NCBI GenBank assembly: GCA_045631225.1
Contig: JAZQUG010000008.1
Coordinates: 46,591 to 110,590 of the forward strand
Direction of reading: 5' to 3'
Length of the DNA: 64,000 bases
DNA from: Fimenecus sp045631225
GTDB lineage: Bacteria; Bacillota; Clostridia; Oscillospirales; Acutalibacteraceae
A program made the position numbers and the translations under genes. Below the pieces are notes generated by a model. It did no database searches and had not been told where the DNA came from. It was given only the letters and a program-made list of their open reading frames with translations. Below are positions 53,420-61,878 of the stretch, piece by piece (position 1 is the first letter of the stretch; every line of letters begins with the position of its first letter).

Positions 53420-54616
53420 ATGAAAAAGGTAATTGCAATTTTTTTGAGCATTGTCCTTATTCTTTCTCATTCGGTTATTGCGTTTGCATCAATTCCGGGA
53501 GAAAATGATGTGCTTAAATTTGACGAAAATGGGGAATTTAAAATCTTTAATATCTGCGATATTCAGGACCATTTTCCTATGAACAAAACTACTGTCGTAT
53601 TTATTAAAGATATGATAAAGCTTCATGAACCTGATATAGTTGTTCTCGGCGGTGATAACACAACAGCACCGAAGGAGACTAAGGCTGATGCAGTTAAAGA
53701 GCTTTGCGAGATTTTTGTTGATACCGAAACATATTTCACATTTGTTTTTGGTAATCATGATGATGAACAGGATGTTTCCCGTGAAGAGCTTTTTGAAATG
53801 TATAAGCTTTATGGCGGAAAATACTGTCTTGCATATGATGCAGTTCCTGAACTTTCAGGTGTCGGTACTCACAACCTTACAGTAAAAAGCTCTGATGGTA
53901 AAAAAATAGCTTATAGCCTTTATATGTTTGATTCAAATTCATATGTTTATGATGACGAGGGTAATGAGCTCGGATATGATTGTGTTCATAAGGACCAGAT
54001 TGATTGGTATAAAAATACATCTGCACAGCTTAAAGCAAATAATGGCGGAAAAACTGTAAATGCTATGGCTTTTCAGCATATCATTGTTCAGGAAATTTAT
54101 GAAATGATGTTTTATGAATTCCCTTTTGCGCTTGGTAAAGCAACACCGAATTTTGACGGACAGTCTTACACATATTTACCTTATGTTTATAACATAAAGG
54201 ATGGTTTTCTCCTTGAAGCACCTTGTCCCGGTTACTATAATTACGGACAGTTTGATGCTTTTGTAGAAACAGGTGATGTTGTTGCTGTTTTCTCAGGTCA
54301 TGACCACCTTAATTCATTCACAGTAACAAAAGATGGCGTTGATATTGTCAATACTCCGACATGTTCCTTCGGAACATATGGTGACCCTGCAACAAGAGGT
54401 ATCCGTATGCTGACAATCAACGAAGCAGATACATCAGTTTATGACTCAAAAATGTTGACAGTTACCGATTATGTTCTTGGAAATGGTGAACATCTCACAG
54501 AATTAGGTGATGTTACAAAAGGTGATGCTGTTCTTGGAATTTTTGAAACTGTATTCTTTAAGCTTTATTTCCAGATTGCAGATTTGATTGATTTGTTTAC
54601 TGGTATTAAATTATAA
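53420..54616 (+). CDS. Secreted metallophosphoesterase with an altered first motif
   Basis: ATG 53420 follows TAGGGGGA. The 398-residue protein has a signal peptide (MKKVIAIFLSIVLILSHSVI) and a calcineurin-like fold. The motifs VVLGGDNTTA, FVFGNHDDEQ, MAFQHIIVQE and VFSGHDHLNS are normal, but the first motif reads CDIQD where DxH is usual, so one metal ligand is changed from His to Gln. It may use one metal or a different metal, or bind without catalysis. A similar family of exported phosphatases is common in Clostridia. The following lipase-like gene starts 23 nt later, so the two form an operon. Confidence 0.8.
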   Translation: MKKVIAIFLSIVLILSHSVIAFASIPGENDVLKFDENGEFKIFNICDIQDHFPMNKTTVVFIKDMIKLHEPDIVVLGGDNTTAPKETKADAVKELCEIFVDTETYFTFVFGNHDDEQDVSREELFEMYKLYGGKYCLAYDAVPELSGVGTHNLTVKSSDGKKIAYSLYMFDSNSYVYDDEGNELGYDCVHKDQIDWYKNTSAQLKANNGGKTVNAMAFQHIIVQEIYEMMFYEFPFALGKATPNFDGQSYTYLPYVYNIKDGFLLEAPCPGYYNYGQFDAFVETGDVVAVFSGHDHLNSFTVTKDGVDIVNTPTCSFGTYGDPATRGIRMLTINEADTSVYDSKMLTVTDYVLGNGEHLTELGDVTKGDAVLGIFETVFFKLYFQIADLIDLFTGIKL

Positions 54617-54639
54617 AAAACCGAAAGGGGATTTAAGAA

Positions 54640-56580
54640 ATGAAAAAGTTTATCGCAGTTCTTCTTGCAGTTATTATGTTGGTGTCTGTAGCAATAATTC
54701 CTGCATCAGCAAATGAAAAAACTCAGGATATGGTTACCGTATCCGATATGGAAAGTGTTTTTGCAGATGGTGAAAACAGCCTTATCGTTTTCGTAACAGG
54801 TATCGGACAGAGCTATTCTTATCTTTTTGCTGAAAGCTATACAAAAGAAGGTGCTTTCGAAAAAGGCACTCTTCAGGATTATGAAAACTATGCACCTCTT
54901 ATTGCAGAAGGAAAGTATCAGACAAGATGGAATCTCTTTAATGATATGGGAGAAGCATTCTCAAATCCGGAAATTATCGGTGCAATCATCAAGGTTGTTA
55001 CTAACTTGATTTCATCATCAGTTACGGGAAAATTCACAATTAAGCAGGAAGATGTAAATACAATTCTTCGCAATCTTTTCAAATTTAACATCCCTGATGA
55101 AAATGGTAATTCTAATGCGAGAGTTGTAACTCCAAGATATGCAGTACCTGTTTCAGAATTCCCTTGGGCAATGGGTGAAGACGGTGAAATGTACAGTGAA
55201 GCAAGAGAACGCTTTTTCTCATCAATTCCTTGTGAAGATATAGCAAAAGATAAGTTTGGCGAAAATTATGAAGATTATCTTTATGTATTCAACTACAATG
55301 CTTTCTCATACACAACAAAGAATGTTGAAGGACTTCACGATTTTATCGAAACAATCCTTGCAAATAATAAAGTAGGAGCTAAGGATGTTATTCTTGTTCC
55401 AATGAGTATGGGTGCATCTGTTACAACTGCTTATATTGATGCATATCCAACAAAAGCACAGAATCATCTTAAGAGAGTTATCGGTATTGTTGGTGCATGG
55501 GACGGTACAGAAATTATTGCTGATATGCTTACTCAGAGTTATTGTGAACCAATGTCAGCTGACCTTTTCTATAATGGCATTATTGGTGACCTTGTAGGAG
55601 AACCTTGGGGTTATCTCGTGAATGTTGCTCTCCGTGTTGCACCAAAGCAGGTGCTTCGTGACTTTATTGATATGGCTTTAAGAGGTCTTGCAACAGAAAT
55701 TTTTGGTATGACTCCATCACTCAGCAATATGGTACCTCTCGCAAGATATGAAGAGGTTATGGCAACAAACTTCATTACATCTGATGTTGTGAAAAAGGAA
55801 GTTGACGATTTTTACGCAGCAAAAGCAAGACTTCATAAGAATATTGCAAATCTTCAGGCTGAAGGTGTGTCATTCTCATTTATTGCAGGTTATGGTCTTC
55901 CATTCGGTGCTTGTACACCTGATTACAGCTTCTTTGGATTTTTGAAGAGTGCTCCTACAACAAACTCTGACGAAATTATCAATATAGACTCAACTGCTCC
56001 GGGAACATCTTATGTTACATACGGAACAGAATTCCAGGATACAGAAGGCAGAGAACTTTCTCCGGATGGTTCTATTGATATTTCAACTTGTCTTTATAAA
56101 GACTCTACATGGTATTTCTATGAACAGAAGCATGAGCTTGAACACAACAATACAGCTCTTTCACTTGCCCTTAATCTTGCAACAGGTCATATAACAACAG
56201 TTGACAGCTGTGATGACCCTGAAGGAGAATATTATTATCCTCAGTTTAATGGCGCAAGAAACTTAAAACCTCTTAAGTGGTACAAAGAAGACCTTCAGAG
56301 ATATTGTGATGAAACAGGTTATGTTTTAACTGCAGAACAGGAAGCAATTCTCGCAGAAGCAGATGCAATGACAAAAAATACAGTGAACAACGTTGAAAAT
56401 GACGAAGCTGTTATGAATAAGGTTTATGATATGCTTGTTGAAATCGGTGTTTATGAACCTGAATCAGAGCCGGAATTTATAGATACTGCTCTCAACGTGG
56501 GTCTTAAGGGACTTAACGATGTGATTTATCTTGTGTTTGGTGCAAAAGGATTCGTTGATTTTGAATTACCTAAATTTTAA
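54640..56580 (+). CDS. Secreted alpha/beta hydrolase (lipase/esterase-like)
   Basis: The start lies after AAAGGGG. The 646-residue protein has a signal peptide (MKKFIAVLLAVIMLVSVAII). SLIVFVTGIGQS supplies the oxyanion strand, and VILVPMSMGASVTTAYID is the nucleophile elbow (P-x-S-x-G rather than G-x-S-x-G). A late His in KHELEHNNTAL and Asp residues nearby may complete a triad. The rest is unassigned. Its substrate could be a lipid or an ester-linked glycan. It shares an operon with the upstream phosphoesterase gene and ends at a terminator. Confidence 0.7.
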   Translation: MKKFIAVLLAVIMLVSVAIIPASANEKTQDMVTVSDMESVFADGENSLIVFVTGIGQSYSYLFAESYTKEGAFEKGTLQDYENYAPLIAEGKYQTRWNLFNDMGEAFSNPEIIGAIIKVVTNLISSSVTGKFTIKQEDVNTILRNLFKFNIPDENGNSNARVVTPRYAVPVSEFPWAMGEDGEMYSEARERFFSSIPCEDIAKDKFGENYEDYLYVFNYNAFSYTTKNVEGLHDFIETILANNKVGAKDVILVPMSMGASVTTAYIDAYPTKAQNHLKRVIGIVGAWDGTEIIADMLTQSYCEPMSADLFYNGIIGDLVGEPWGYLVNVALRVAPKQVLRDFIDMALRGLATEIFGMTPSLSNMVPLARYEEVMATNFITSDVVKKEVDDFYAAKARLHKNIANLQAEGVSFSFIAGYGLPFGACTPDYSFFGFLKSAPTTNSDEIINIDSTAPGTSYVTYGTEFQDTEGRELSPDGSIDISTCLYKDSTWYFYEQKHELEHNNTALSLALNLATGHITTVDSCDDPEGEYYYPQFNGARNLKPLKWYKEDLQRYCDETGYVLTAEQEAILAEADAMTKNTVNNVENDEAVMNKVYDMLVEIGVYEPESEPEFIDTALNVGLKGLNDVIYLVFGAKGFVDFELPKF

Positions 56581-56593
56581 ATAAAAGTTAATG

Positions 56594-56624
56594 CAATCCC
56601 CTTGAATTTACATCAAGGGGATTG
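56594..56624 (+). terminator. Terminator (CCCCTTGA family)
   Basis: CAATCCCCTTGA and TCAAGGGGATTG form a perfect 12-bp stem with a 7-nt loop; the T-run is weak. Confidence 0.75.
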
Positions 56625-56655
56625 TATATATAATCCTGGAGTACGGAGAATATAT

Positions 56656-57297
56656 ATGGATAAAATAATAATAAAGAAAGACAGCAAAATCTTGTTTATT
56701 GGTGACAGTATTTCTGACCCTAGGTTTAATTTCCGTATGATGAAAGACATAAAGGGTAGAAATATTTATGCCCTACAACTTAAAAAGAGGTTTAAAAAGT
56801 ACAGTAGAAATATAAAGGTTGATATTAAAGGTATCGCAAGCAATCGTACATATCATGTTTATGACAGACTTACAAAAGACTGTATCAACTTGAAACCTGA
56901 TGTGATTATTATGCTTATCGGTGTTAATGATGCATGGGAAAACTATGTGCCACAGGATTATCCACCACTTCTCCGCCCGATGGAACCACATATCCGTGAG
57001 GTTTACAGAAGATTCAAAATGGAATTGCCTGACACACAAGTTCTTTATTTGATGCCATTTATGATTGATGCGGTAGAATCTAAATTTCCGTTCCATAAAA
57101 AACTTGATGAGTATCGTGAAATACTTAAAAATATTGCATTGGAAAATGGTGCTTCAGTACTTGATTTGCAGAAAGTATTTTATGAAGCACAAAAAACAAC
57201 TCAACCAAAAGACCTTGCTATTGACGGAATCCATCCTACAAATCTTGGTCATAAGGTTATGGCAGATGCAATTGAAGAAATGATTAGTTTTGAATAA
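56656..57297 (+). CDS. SGNH/GDSL-type hydrolase
   Basis: The start is ATG 56656, after CGGAG; earlier in-frame codons overlap the terminator. The 213-residue protein has the four SGNH blocks: IGDSIS (nucleophile S18), a glycine/asparagine region (GIASNRTY), IGVNDAW and DGIHPTNLGH with the catalytic Asp and His. It lacks a signal peptide and so acts in the cytoplasm, removing acyl groups from sugars or lipids. It has its own terminator and lies just before a sulfatase operon. Confidence 0.85.
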   Translation: MDKIIIKKDSKILFIGDSISDPRFNFRMMKDIKGRNIYALQLKKRFKKYSRNIKVDIKGIASNRTYHVYDRLTKDCINLKPDVIIMLIGVNDAWENYVPQDYPPLLRPMEPHIREVYRRFKMELPDTQVLYLMPFMIDAVESKFPFHKKLDEYREILKNIALENGASVLDLQKVFYEAQKTTQPKDLAIDGIHPTNLGHKVMADAIEEMISFE

Positions 57298-57304
57298 ACT
57301 TGTT

Positions 57305-57333
57305 ATCCCCATTGAGAAATCGGTGGGGATTTT
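57305..57333 (+). terminator. Terminator of the SGNH hydrolase gene
   Basis: ATCCCCATTGA and TCGGTGGGGAT pair over 11 positions with G-U pairs, followed by TTTT. Confidence 0.75.
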
Positions 57334-57336
57334 ATA

Positions 57337-57365
57337 TTGCAAAATGTGTTTAATTACATTATACT
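57337..57365 (+). promoter_or_regulatory. Promoter of the sulfatase operon
   Basis: TTGCAA and TATACT are 17 bp apart, 25 nt upstream of the sulfatase start codon. Confidence 0.65.
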
Positions 57366-57389
57366 GTAATCATTAAAGGAGGTGCTTGT

Positions 57390-58796
57390 ATGCAGAAAAA
57401 ACCAAATGTTTTATTCATTGTGACTGATGACCAGCGATTTGATACAATTCGTGCTTTGGGAAACAATGAAATTATTACTCCGAATCTTGATAGACTTGCA
57501 AAGCGAGGTATATCTTTTGTCCGTGCCCATATAGCGGGAGGCACTTGTGGTGCTGTTTGTATGCCAAGTCGAGCTATGGTAATGTCAGGTCGAAATCCGT
57601 TTCATCTTGAAGAATTAGGCGGAAATATTCCTCCTGAACATAAAACTCTTGCTGAAACATTTAAAAATAATGGATATGAAACTATTGGTCTTGGTAAATG
57701 GCATAATGGTTGTCCTGCTTATGCACGTAGTTTTACTCAGGGTGCAAAGATTTTCTTTGGTGGAATGTGGGACCATTGGAATGTTCCTACCTGTCGATAT
57801 GACCCTACGGGTAAATATGATAATGTAATCAATTTTGTTGTGGATTTTTATAATGATAATCATCCGCAATCACAACACTGTGATGAGTTTGACCCGGGAA
57901 AACATTCAAGTACACTACTTACTGATTCGGCTATTGAATTACTTAATAAAAATGCCGGTGGAGAGAAACCGTTCTTTATGTATTTGGCATATTTGGCACC
58001 TCATGACCCAAGGACTATGCCTGATGAATTCCGTCAGATGTATGATGCTGAAAAAATTACTCTGCCACCAAACTTCCAAAAGATTATTGATACAAATTAT
58101 CCTCTTATGGTCCATCGTGATGAGCATCTTGCTGCATATCCACGAGAGGAAGATGAAATCAAACGCCATATTGCTGAATATTTTGCAATGATAACTCACT
58201 TGGACTTCGAAATTGGCAGATTGCTTGATGCGCTACACGAGTCAGGTGAAGAGGATAACACAATTATTGTGTTCACAGGAGACAATGGTCTTGCTGTCGG
58301 TCAGCACGGTTGGTTGGGAAAAGAGGATATATATGAACATGGTGTTCGTATTCCTCTTATTATGGCAGGACCTGAAATTGCACAAAATACACGAAATGAT
58401 GCATATGTGTATCTGTATGATATTTTCCCGACACTCTGTGAAAAAGTTGGTATAGATGTTCCGGAGTCAGTTGACGGTAAAAGCTTTGCTCATCTTCTTG
58501 ACGGTGAACACGGAGATTTGTTTCGTGATGAGTTATATTTGATTTTTGATAAGTTCGTCCGTGGCGTTAAAGATGATAATTACAAGCTTATTGAATATCG
58601 TAATGGTGATAATGAGGAAGATAAGTGGACTTTCCTCTATGATATAAAAAATGACGTTTGGGAAACAAAAAATCTTGCAAATTGTGAAGAATACCAGGAT
58701 ATAGTTAACAAAATGCGAGAAAAAATGCTCAAACATCGTGATGAGTGGGAAGAGCAATCCCATCCTTGGGGTATAGATTTCTGGCCAAGGTTTTAA
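57390..58796 (+). CDS. Type I sulfatase (formylglycine-dependent)
   Basis: The start follows AAAGGAGG. The 468-residue protein has N-terminal metal ligands (VTDDQR, D13 and D14), the sulfatase signature CMPSR at residue 57 whose Cys must be oxidised to formylglycine, and the later set KWHNG, HDPR and FTGDNG. The Cys form needs a maturation enzyme (anaerobic sulfatase-maturing enzyme); none is in the window. There is no signal peptide, so it removes sulfate from imported sugars or other small sulfate esters in the cytoplasm. It is the first gene of an operon with the aldo/keto reductase and GH31 genes, 17 nt before the next start. Confidence 0.9.
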   Translation: MQKKPNVLFIVTDDQRFDTIRALGNNEIITPNLDRLAKRGISFVRAHIAGGTCGAVCMPSRAMVMSGRNPFHLEELGGNIPPEHKTLAETFKNNGYETIGLGKWHNGCPAYARSFTQGAKIFFGGMWDHWNVPTCRYDPTGKYDNVINFVVDFYNDNHPQSQHCDEFDPGKHSSTLLTDSAIELLNKNAGGEKPFFMYLAYLAPHDPRTMPDEFRQMYDAEKITLPPNFQKIIDTNYPLMVHRDEHLAAYPREEDEIKRHIAEYFAMITHLDFEIGRLLDALHESGEEDNTIIVFTGDNGLAVGQHGWLGKEDIYEHGVRIPLIMAGPEIAQNTRNDAYVYLYDIFPTLCEKVGIDVPESVDGKSFAHLLDGEHGDLFRDELYLIFDKFVRGVKDDNYKLIEYRNGDNEEDKWTFLYDIKNDVWETKNLANCEEYQDIVNKMREKMLKHRDEWEEQSHPWGIDFWPRF

Positions 58797-58813
58797 ATGA
58801 AAGGATTGATTTT

Positions 58814-59725
58814 ATGCATAAAATTGAGTTCGGTAAAAGCGGAATACAAGTACCTACTATTGCTGTAGGTTGTATGCGTATAAGCGATATGAGTGAAAAA
58901 GAAGTATCTGCATTTGTGGATACAGCATTGAGCTTTGGTGCAAATTTTTTTGACCACGCTGATATTTATGGTGGTGGCAAAAGTGAAGAAGTTTTCGGTA
59001 AAGCTGTTTCACCATCAATGCGAGAAAACATTTTTATTCAGACAAAATGTGGTATCCGCAAAGGTCAGTTTGACTTTTCTTATGACCATATTGTAAATTC
59101 TGTTGATGGTAGTCTTAAAAGATTCGGTACAGACTATATTGATGTGCTCCTGCTTCACAGACCTGATGCACTTATGGAGCCTGAAGAAGTGGCAAAGGCA
59201 TTTGATTACTTGAAATCCTCAGGAAAAGTCCGTCATTTTGGTGTTTCAAATCAGAATCCATACCAAATGCAACTTTTACAGAATTCGCTCGATATGCCAC
59301 TTTGTGCGAATCAGTTGCAGTTTGGTGTAATGCATACACCAATGATTCAATCAGGTATCAATGTAAACATGTGTAACGAATCAGGTGTAAATCGTGATGG
59401 TGGTGTGCTTGATTTCTGTCGTCTTAATAAGATTACAATTCAGCCATGGTCACCAATGCAATACGGTTTCTTTAAAGGATGCTTTATTGATAATGAAAAA
59501 TTCCCTGAACTCAATGAAACACTTGAAAAAATCGGTGACAAATATGGTGTCTCAAAAACAACAATGGCATTTGCCTGGATTCTTCGTCACCCTGCAAAAA
59601 TGCAGCCTGTTACAGGTACAACAAACCTTACACGACTCAGTGATTGTTTAAAAGCAAGTGATGTTCAGATTACACGTGAAGAATGGTACGAAATTTATCG
59701 TGCAGCAGGAAATATCCTGCCATAA
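58814..59725 (+). CDS. Aldo/keto reductase
   Basis: The start is ATG 58814, after AAAGGA; the longer in-frame start would overlap the sulfatase gene by 50 nt. The 303-residue protein shows the AKR catalytic set: D47 and Y52 in FDHADIYGGGKSEE, K in IFIQTKCG, H in LLLHRPD, and the NADPH-binding end WILRHPAKMQPVTGTTN. It reduces or oxidises sugars or carbonyl compounds with NAD(P). It lies 17 nt after the sulfatase and 43 nt before GH31, so probably acts on the same substrate. Confidence 0.88.
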   Translation: MHKIEFGKSGIQVPTIAVGCMRISDMSEKEVSAFVDTALSFGANFFDHADIYGGGKSEEVFGKAVSPSMRENIFIQTKCGIRKGQFDFSYDHIVNSVDGSLKRFGTDYIDVLLLHRPDALMEPEEVAKAFDYLKSSGKVRHFGVSNQNPYQMQLLQNSLDMPLCANQLQFGVMHTPMIQSGINVNMCNESGVNRDGGVLDFCRLNKITIQPWSPMQYGFFKGCFIDNEKFPELNETLEKIGDKYGVSKTTMAFAWILRHPAKMQPVTGTTNLTRLSDCLKASDVQITREEWYEIYRAAGNILP

Positions 59726-59768
59726 TCTTATTTTTGCTTAGTGAAGTAATTACACAGGGGATGTTATT

Positions 59769-61721
59769 ATGGATAATCTGAAAATAGGAAAAAATGAATT
59801 GCTTTTAATGCGATATACTGAACTCATCAGAATAAGTGCCTGCGGAAATAACGCAATCCGTTTTCAGTCGTTTCCTGACTGTCAGGTCATTGAGGAAAAT
59901 TATACGCTTATGCCTCAGAATGCAAATGCTCATATAGAAGAATTTGATAATTATGTTACGCTTACCTGTGGCACTTTGAAAGTGAAGCTTGAACCAAACG
60001 GAAAACTGACATTTTATGTAAACAACAAGAAAATACTTGAGGAAAAGCCTGAACTTACATTCAACAGTAATTTCCGTCATTTTGATAACAAGGGTAGTGG
60101 ACTCTGGACAGCAAGAGTGACTTTTGAGCCAAATAAAAATGAACATTTCTTTGGATTAGGACATAGCTGGGATAATGAATTTGACCTTAAGGGTTCTTCA
60201 ATCGATATTCGTAATGTAAATGCAAAATGCACGATTCCTTATGTTTATTCATCATTAGGTTATGGTTTCCTTTGGAACAATCCTTCAACAGGTCTTTGTG
60301 AATTATCAAATAACAGAACTCGTTGGAGTTGTGATTGTTGTAGGTTTATGGATTTTGTCGTTATTGCAGGTACACCTAAAGAAACTTGCACAACACTTGC
60401 GGAATTAACAGGTTATGCACCGAAAATGCCTGAATGGGCAACAGGATTCTGGCAGAGCCGGCTTCGTTATGAAACACAGGAAGAGCTTCTTTCAGTTGCA
60501 AGAAAATATAATGAGTTAGGCGTTCCTGTTTCAGCAATTATTGCTGACTATTTCCATTGGACAGAACAAGGTGACTATAAATTCGACCCTAAATACTGGC
60601 CTGGTGTTAAAGCTATGGCAGATGAACTTCACAGTATGAACATTAAACTCATTGTTTCAATGTGGCCTACTATAAATGGTGGTAGTGAAAATTATCATTA
60701 TATGAGAAATAACAATATGCTTATGCGTACTGCTCGTGGCCCTGACAGAGTTTTCGACTTCTATGGATGGCAAGGTGAGATTGACGTTACAAATCCTGCC
60801 ACAAGAGATTATGTGTGGAGTAAGTTAAAGGAAAATTATATCGACAATGGTGTAGACGCACTCTGGTTTGACGAGGCTGAGCCTGAAATTCATCCTGAAC
60901 ATTTTGATAACCTTATCTGGTATAAGGGTAGAGGCGATATGGTAGCACTTTTGTATCCGTATTATTATTCAAAAATGGCTTATGACGGATTTAAGTCTAT
61001 CGGCAGAGATGATATTATCACTTTGACACGTTGTGCATATCTTGGAAGTCAGAAATTTGCATCTCTTGTGTGGTCGGGTGACATTGAATCTACATTTGAA
61101 AGTCTTGAGCATCAGGTAAAAGGCGGACTTAATATGTCAATGTGCGGAATCCCTTGGTGGAATACGGATATCGGCGGATTTTATGGTGCAGACATCACAA
61201 GTGATTATTTTAAGGAATTGATTGTCCGTTGGTTTCAATTTGGACTGTTCAGTCCCGTTATGCGACTTCACGGTTCACGTAATCGTCATTTTGAACCAAC
61301 ACCAGGTCTTAAAGAACCAAGTGGTGACCCAAATGAAATCTGGAGCTTTGGTGAAGAGAATTTCCATATCCTTAAAAATCTCATTTTCATCCGTGAAAAG
61401 TTAAGACCATATATACAGAAACAGATGGATATAGCAAGTGAAACAGGGTATCCTGTAATGCGACCTATGTTTTTTGAGTATCCTGATGATGAAATGTGCT
61501 ATACACTTGATAGCCAGTATATGTTTGGTGATGAAATCATATTTGCACCTATTGTAAAGCGGGGTCAGACACAAAAAACTGTCTATATTCCTGAAGGTGA
61601 ATGGATTCTGACAAAGGATAAGAGTGCTTATACAAAGGGTACTTATGAAATCAATGCAAACATTGATGAGTTTATTGCTTTTGTTAAAGCAGAGTCAGAT
61701 ATAATTAAATGCTTCGAATAA
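59769..61721 (+). CDS. GH31-family alpha-glycosidase
   Basis: The 650-residue cytoplasmic protein has a beta-sandwich N-terminal region and a (beta/alpha)8 barrel. Motifs include IIADYFHW, the nucleophile region DALWFDEAEPE (Asp in WFDEAE) and the acid/base region SLVWSGDIESTFESL. GH31 includes alpha-glucosidases, alpha-xylosidases and sulfoquinovosidases; which of these applies is not visible. A start follows GGGG at usable spacing. As the third gene of the sulfatase operon it probably cleaves a desulfated or sulfated oligosaccharide. Confidence 0.88.
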   Translation: MDNLKIGKNELLLMRYTELIRISACGNNAIRFQSFPDCQVIEENYTLMPQNANAHIEEFDNYVTLTCGTLKVKLEPNGKLTFYVNNKKILEEKPELTFNSNFRHFDNKGSGLWTARVTFEPNKNEHFFGLGHSWDNEFDLKGSSIDIRNVNAKCTIPYVYSSLGYGFLWNNPSTGLCELSNNRTRWSCDCCRFMDFVVIAGTPKETCTTLAELTGYAPKMPEWATGFWQSRLRYETQEELLSVARKYNELGVPVSAIIADYFHWTEQGDYKFDPKYWPGVKAMADELHSMNIKLIVSMWPTINGGSENYHYMRNNNMLMRTARGPDRVFDFYGWQGEIDVTNPATRDYVWSKLKENYIDNGVDALWFDEAEPEIHPEHFDNLIWYKGRGDMVALLYPYYYSKMAYDGFKSIGRDDIITLTRCAYLGSQKFASLVWSGDIESTFESLEHQVKGGLNMSMCGIPWWNTDIGGFYGADITSDYFKELIVRWFQFGLFSPVMRLHGSRNRHFEPTPGLKEPSGDPNEIWSFGEENFHILKNLIFIREKLRPYIQKQMDIASETGYPVMRPMFFEYPDDEMCYTLDSQYMFGDEIIFAPIVKRGQTQKTVYIPEGEWILTKDKSAYTKGTYEINANIDEFIAFVKAESDIIKCFE

Positions 61722-61728
61722 CAAAAAA

Positions 61729-61760
61729 GCCTTGGTGATTATCGTTGCCAAGGCCTTTTT
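61729..61760 (+). terminator. Terminator of the sulfatase-GH31 operon
   Basis: GCCTTGG and CCAAGGC form a 7-bp stem around a 12-nt loop, preceded by A residues and followed by CTTTTT. Confidence 0.8.
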
Positions 61761-61812
61761 AATGGTAATTATCATCACTTGTTAAAAAAGTGTCAATATA
61801 CTGCGTTTTCTA

Positions 61813-61842
61813 TTGACAAGATATGTGAAAAAAGGGTATAAT
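61813..61842 (+). promoter_or_regulatory. Promoter of the SDR gene pair
   Basis: A consensus TTGACA and TATAAT are 18 bp apart, 36 nt upstream of the start codon. Confidence 0.85.
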
Positions 61843-61878
61843 TACTTTGTTTGAAATTATGAAAATGGGGGTATTCCT

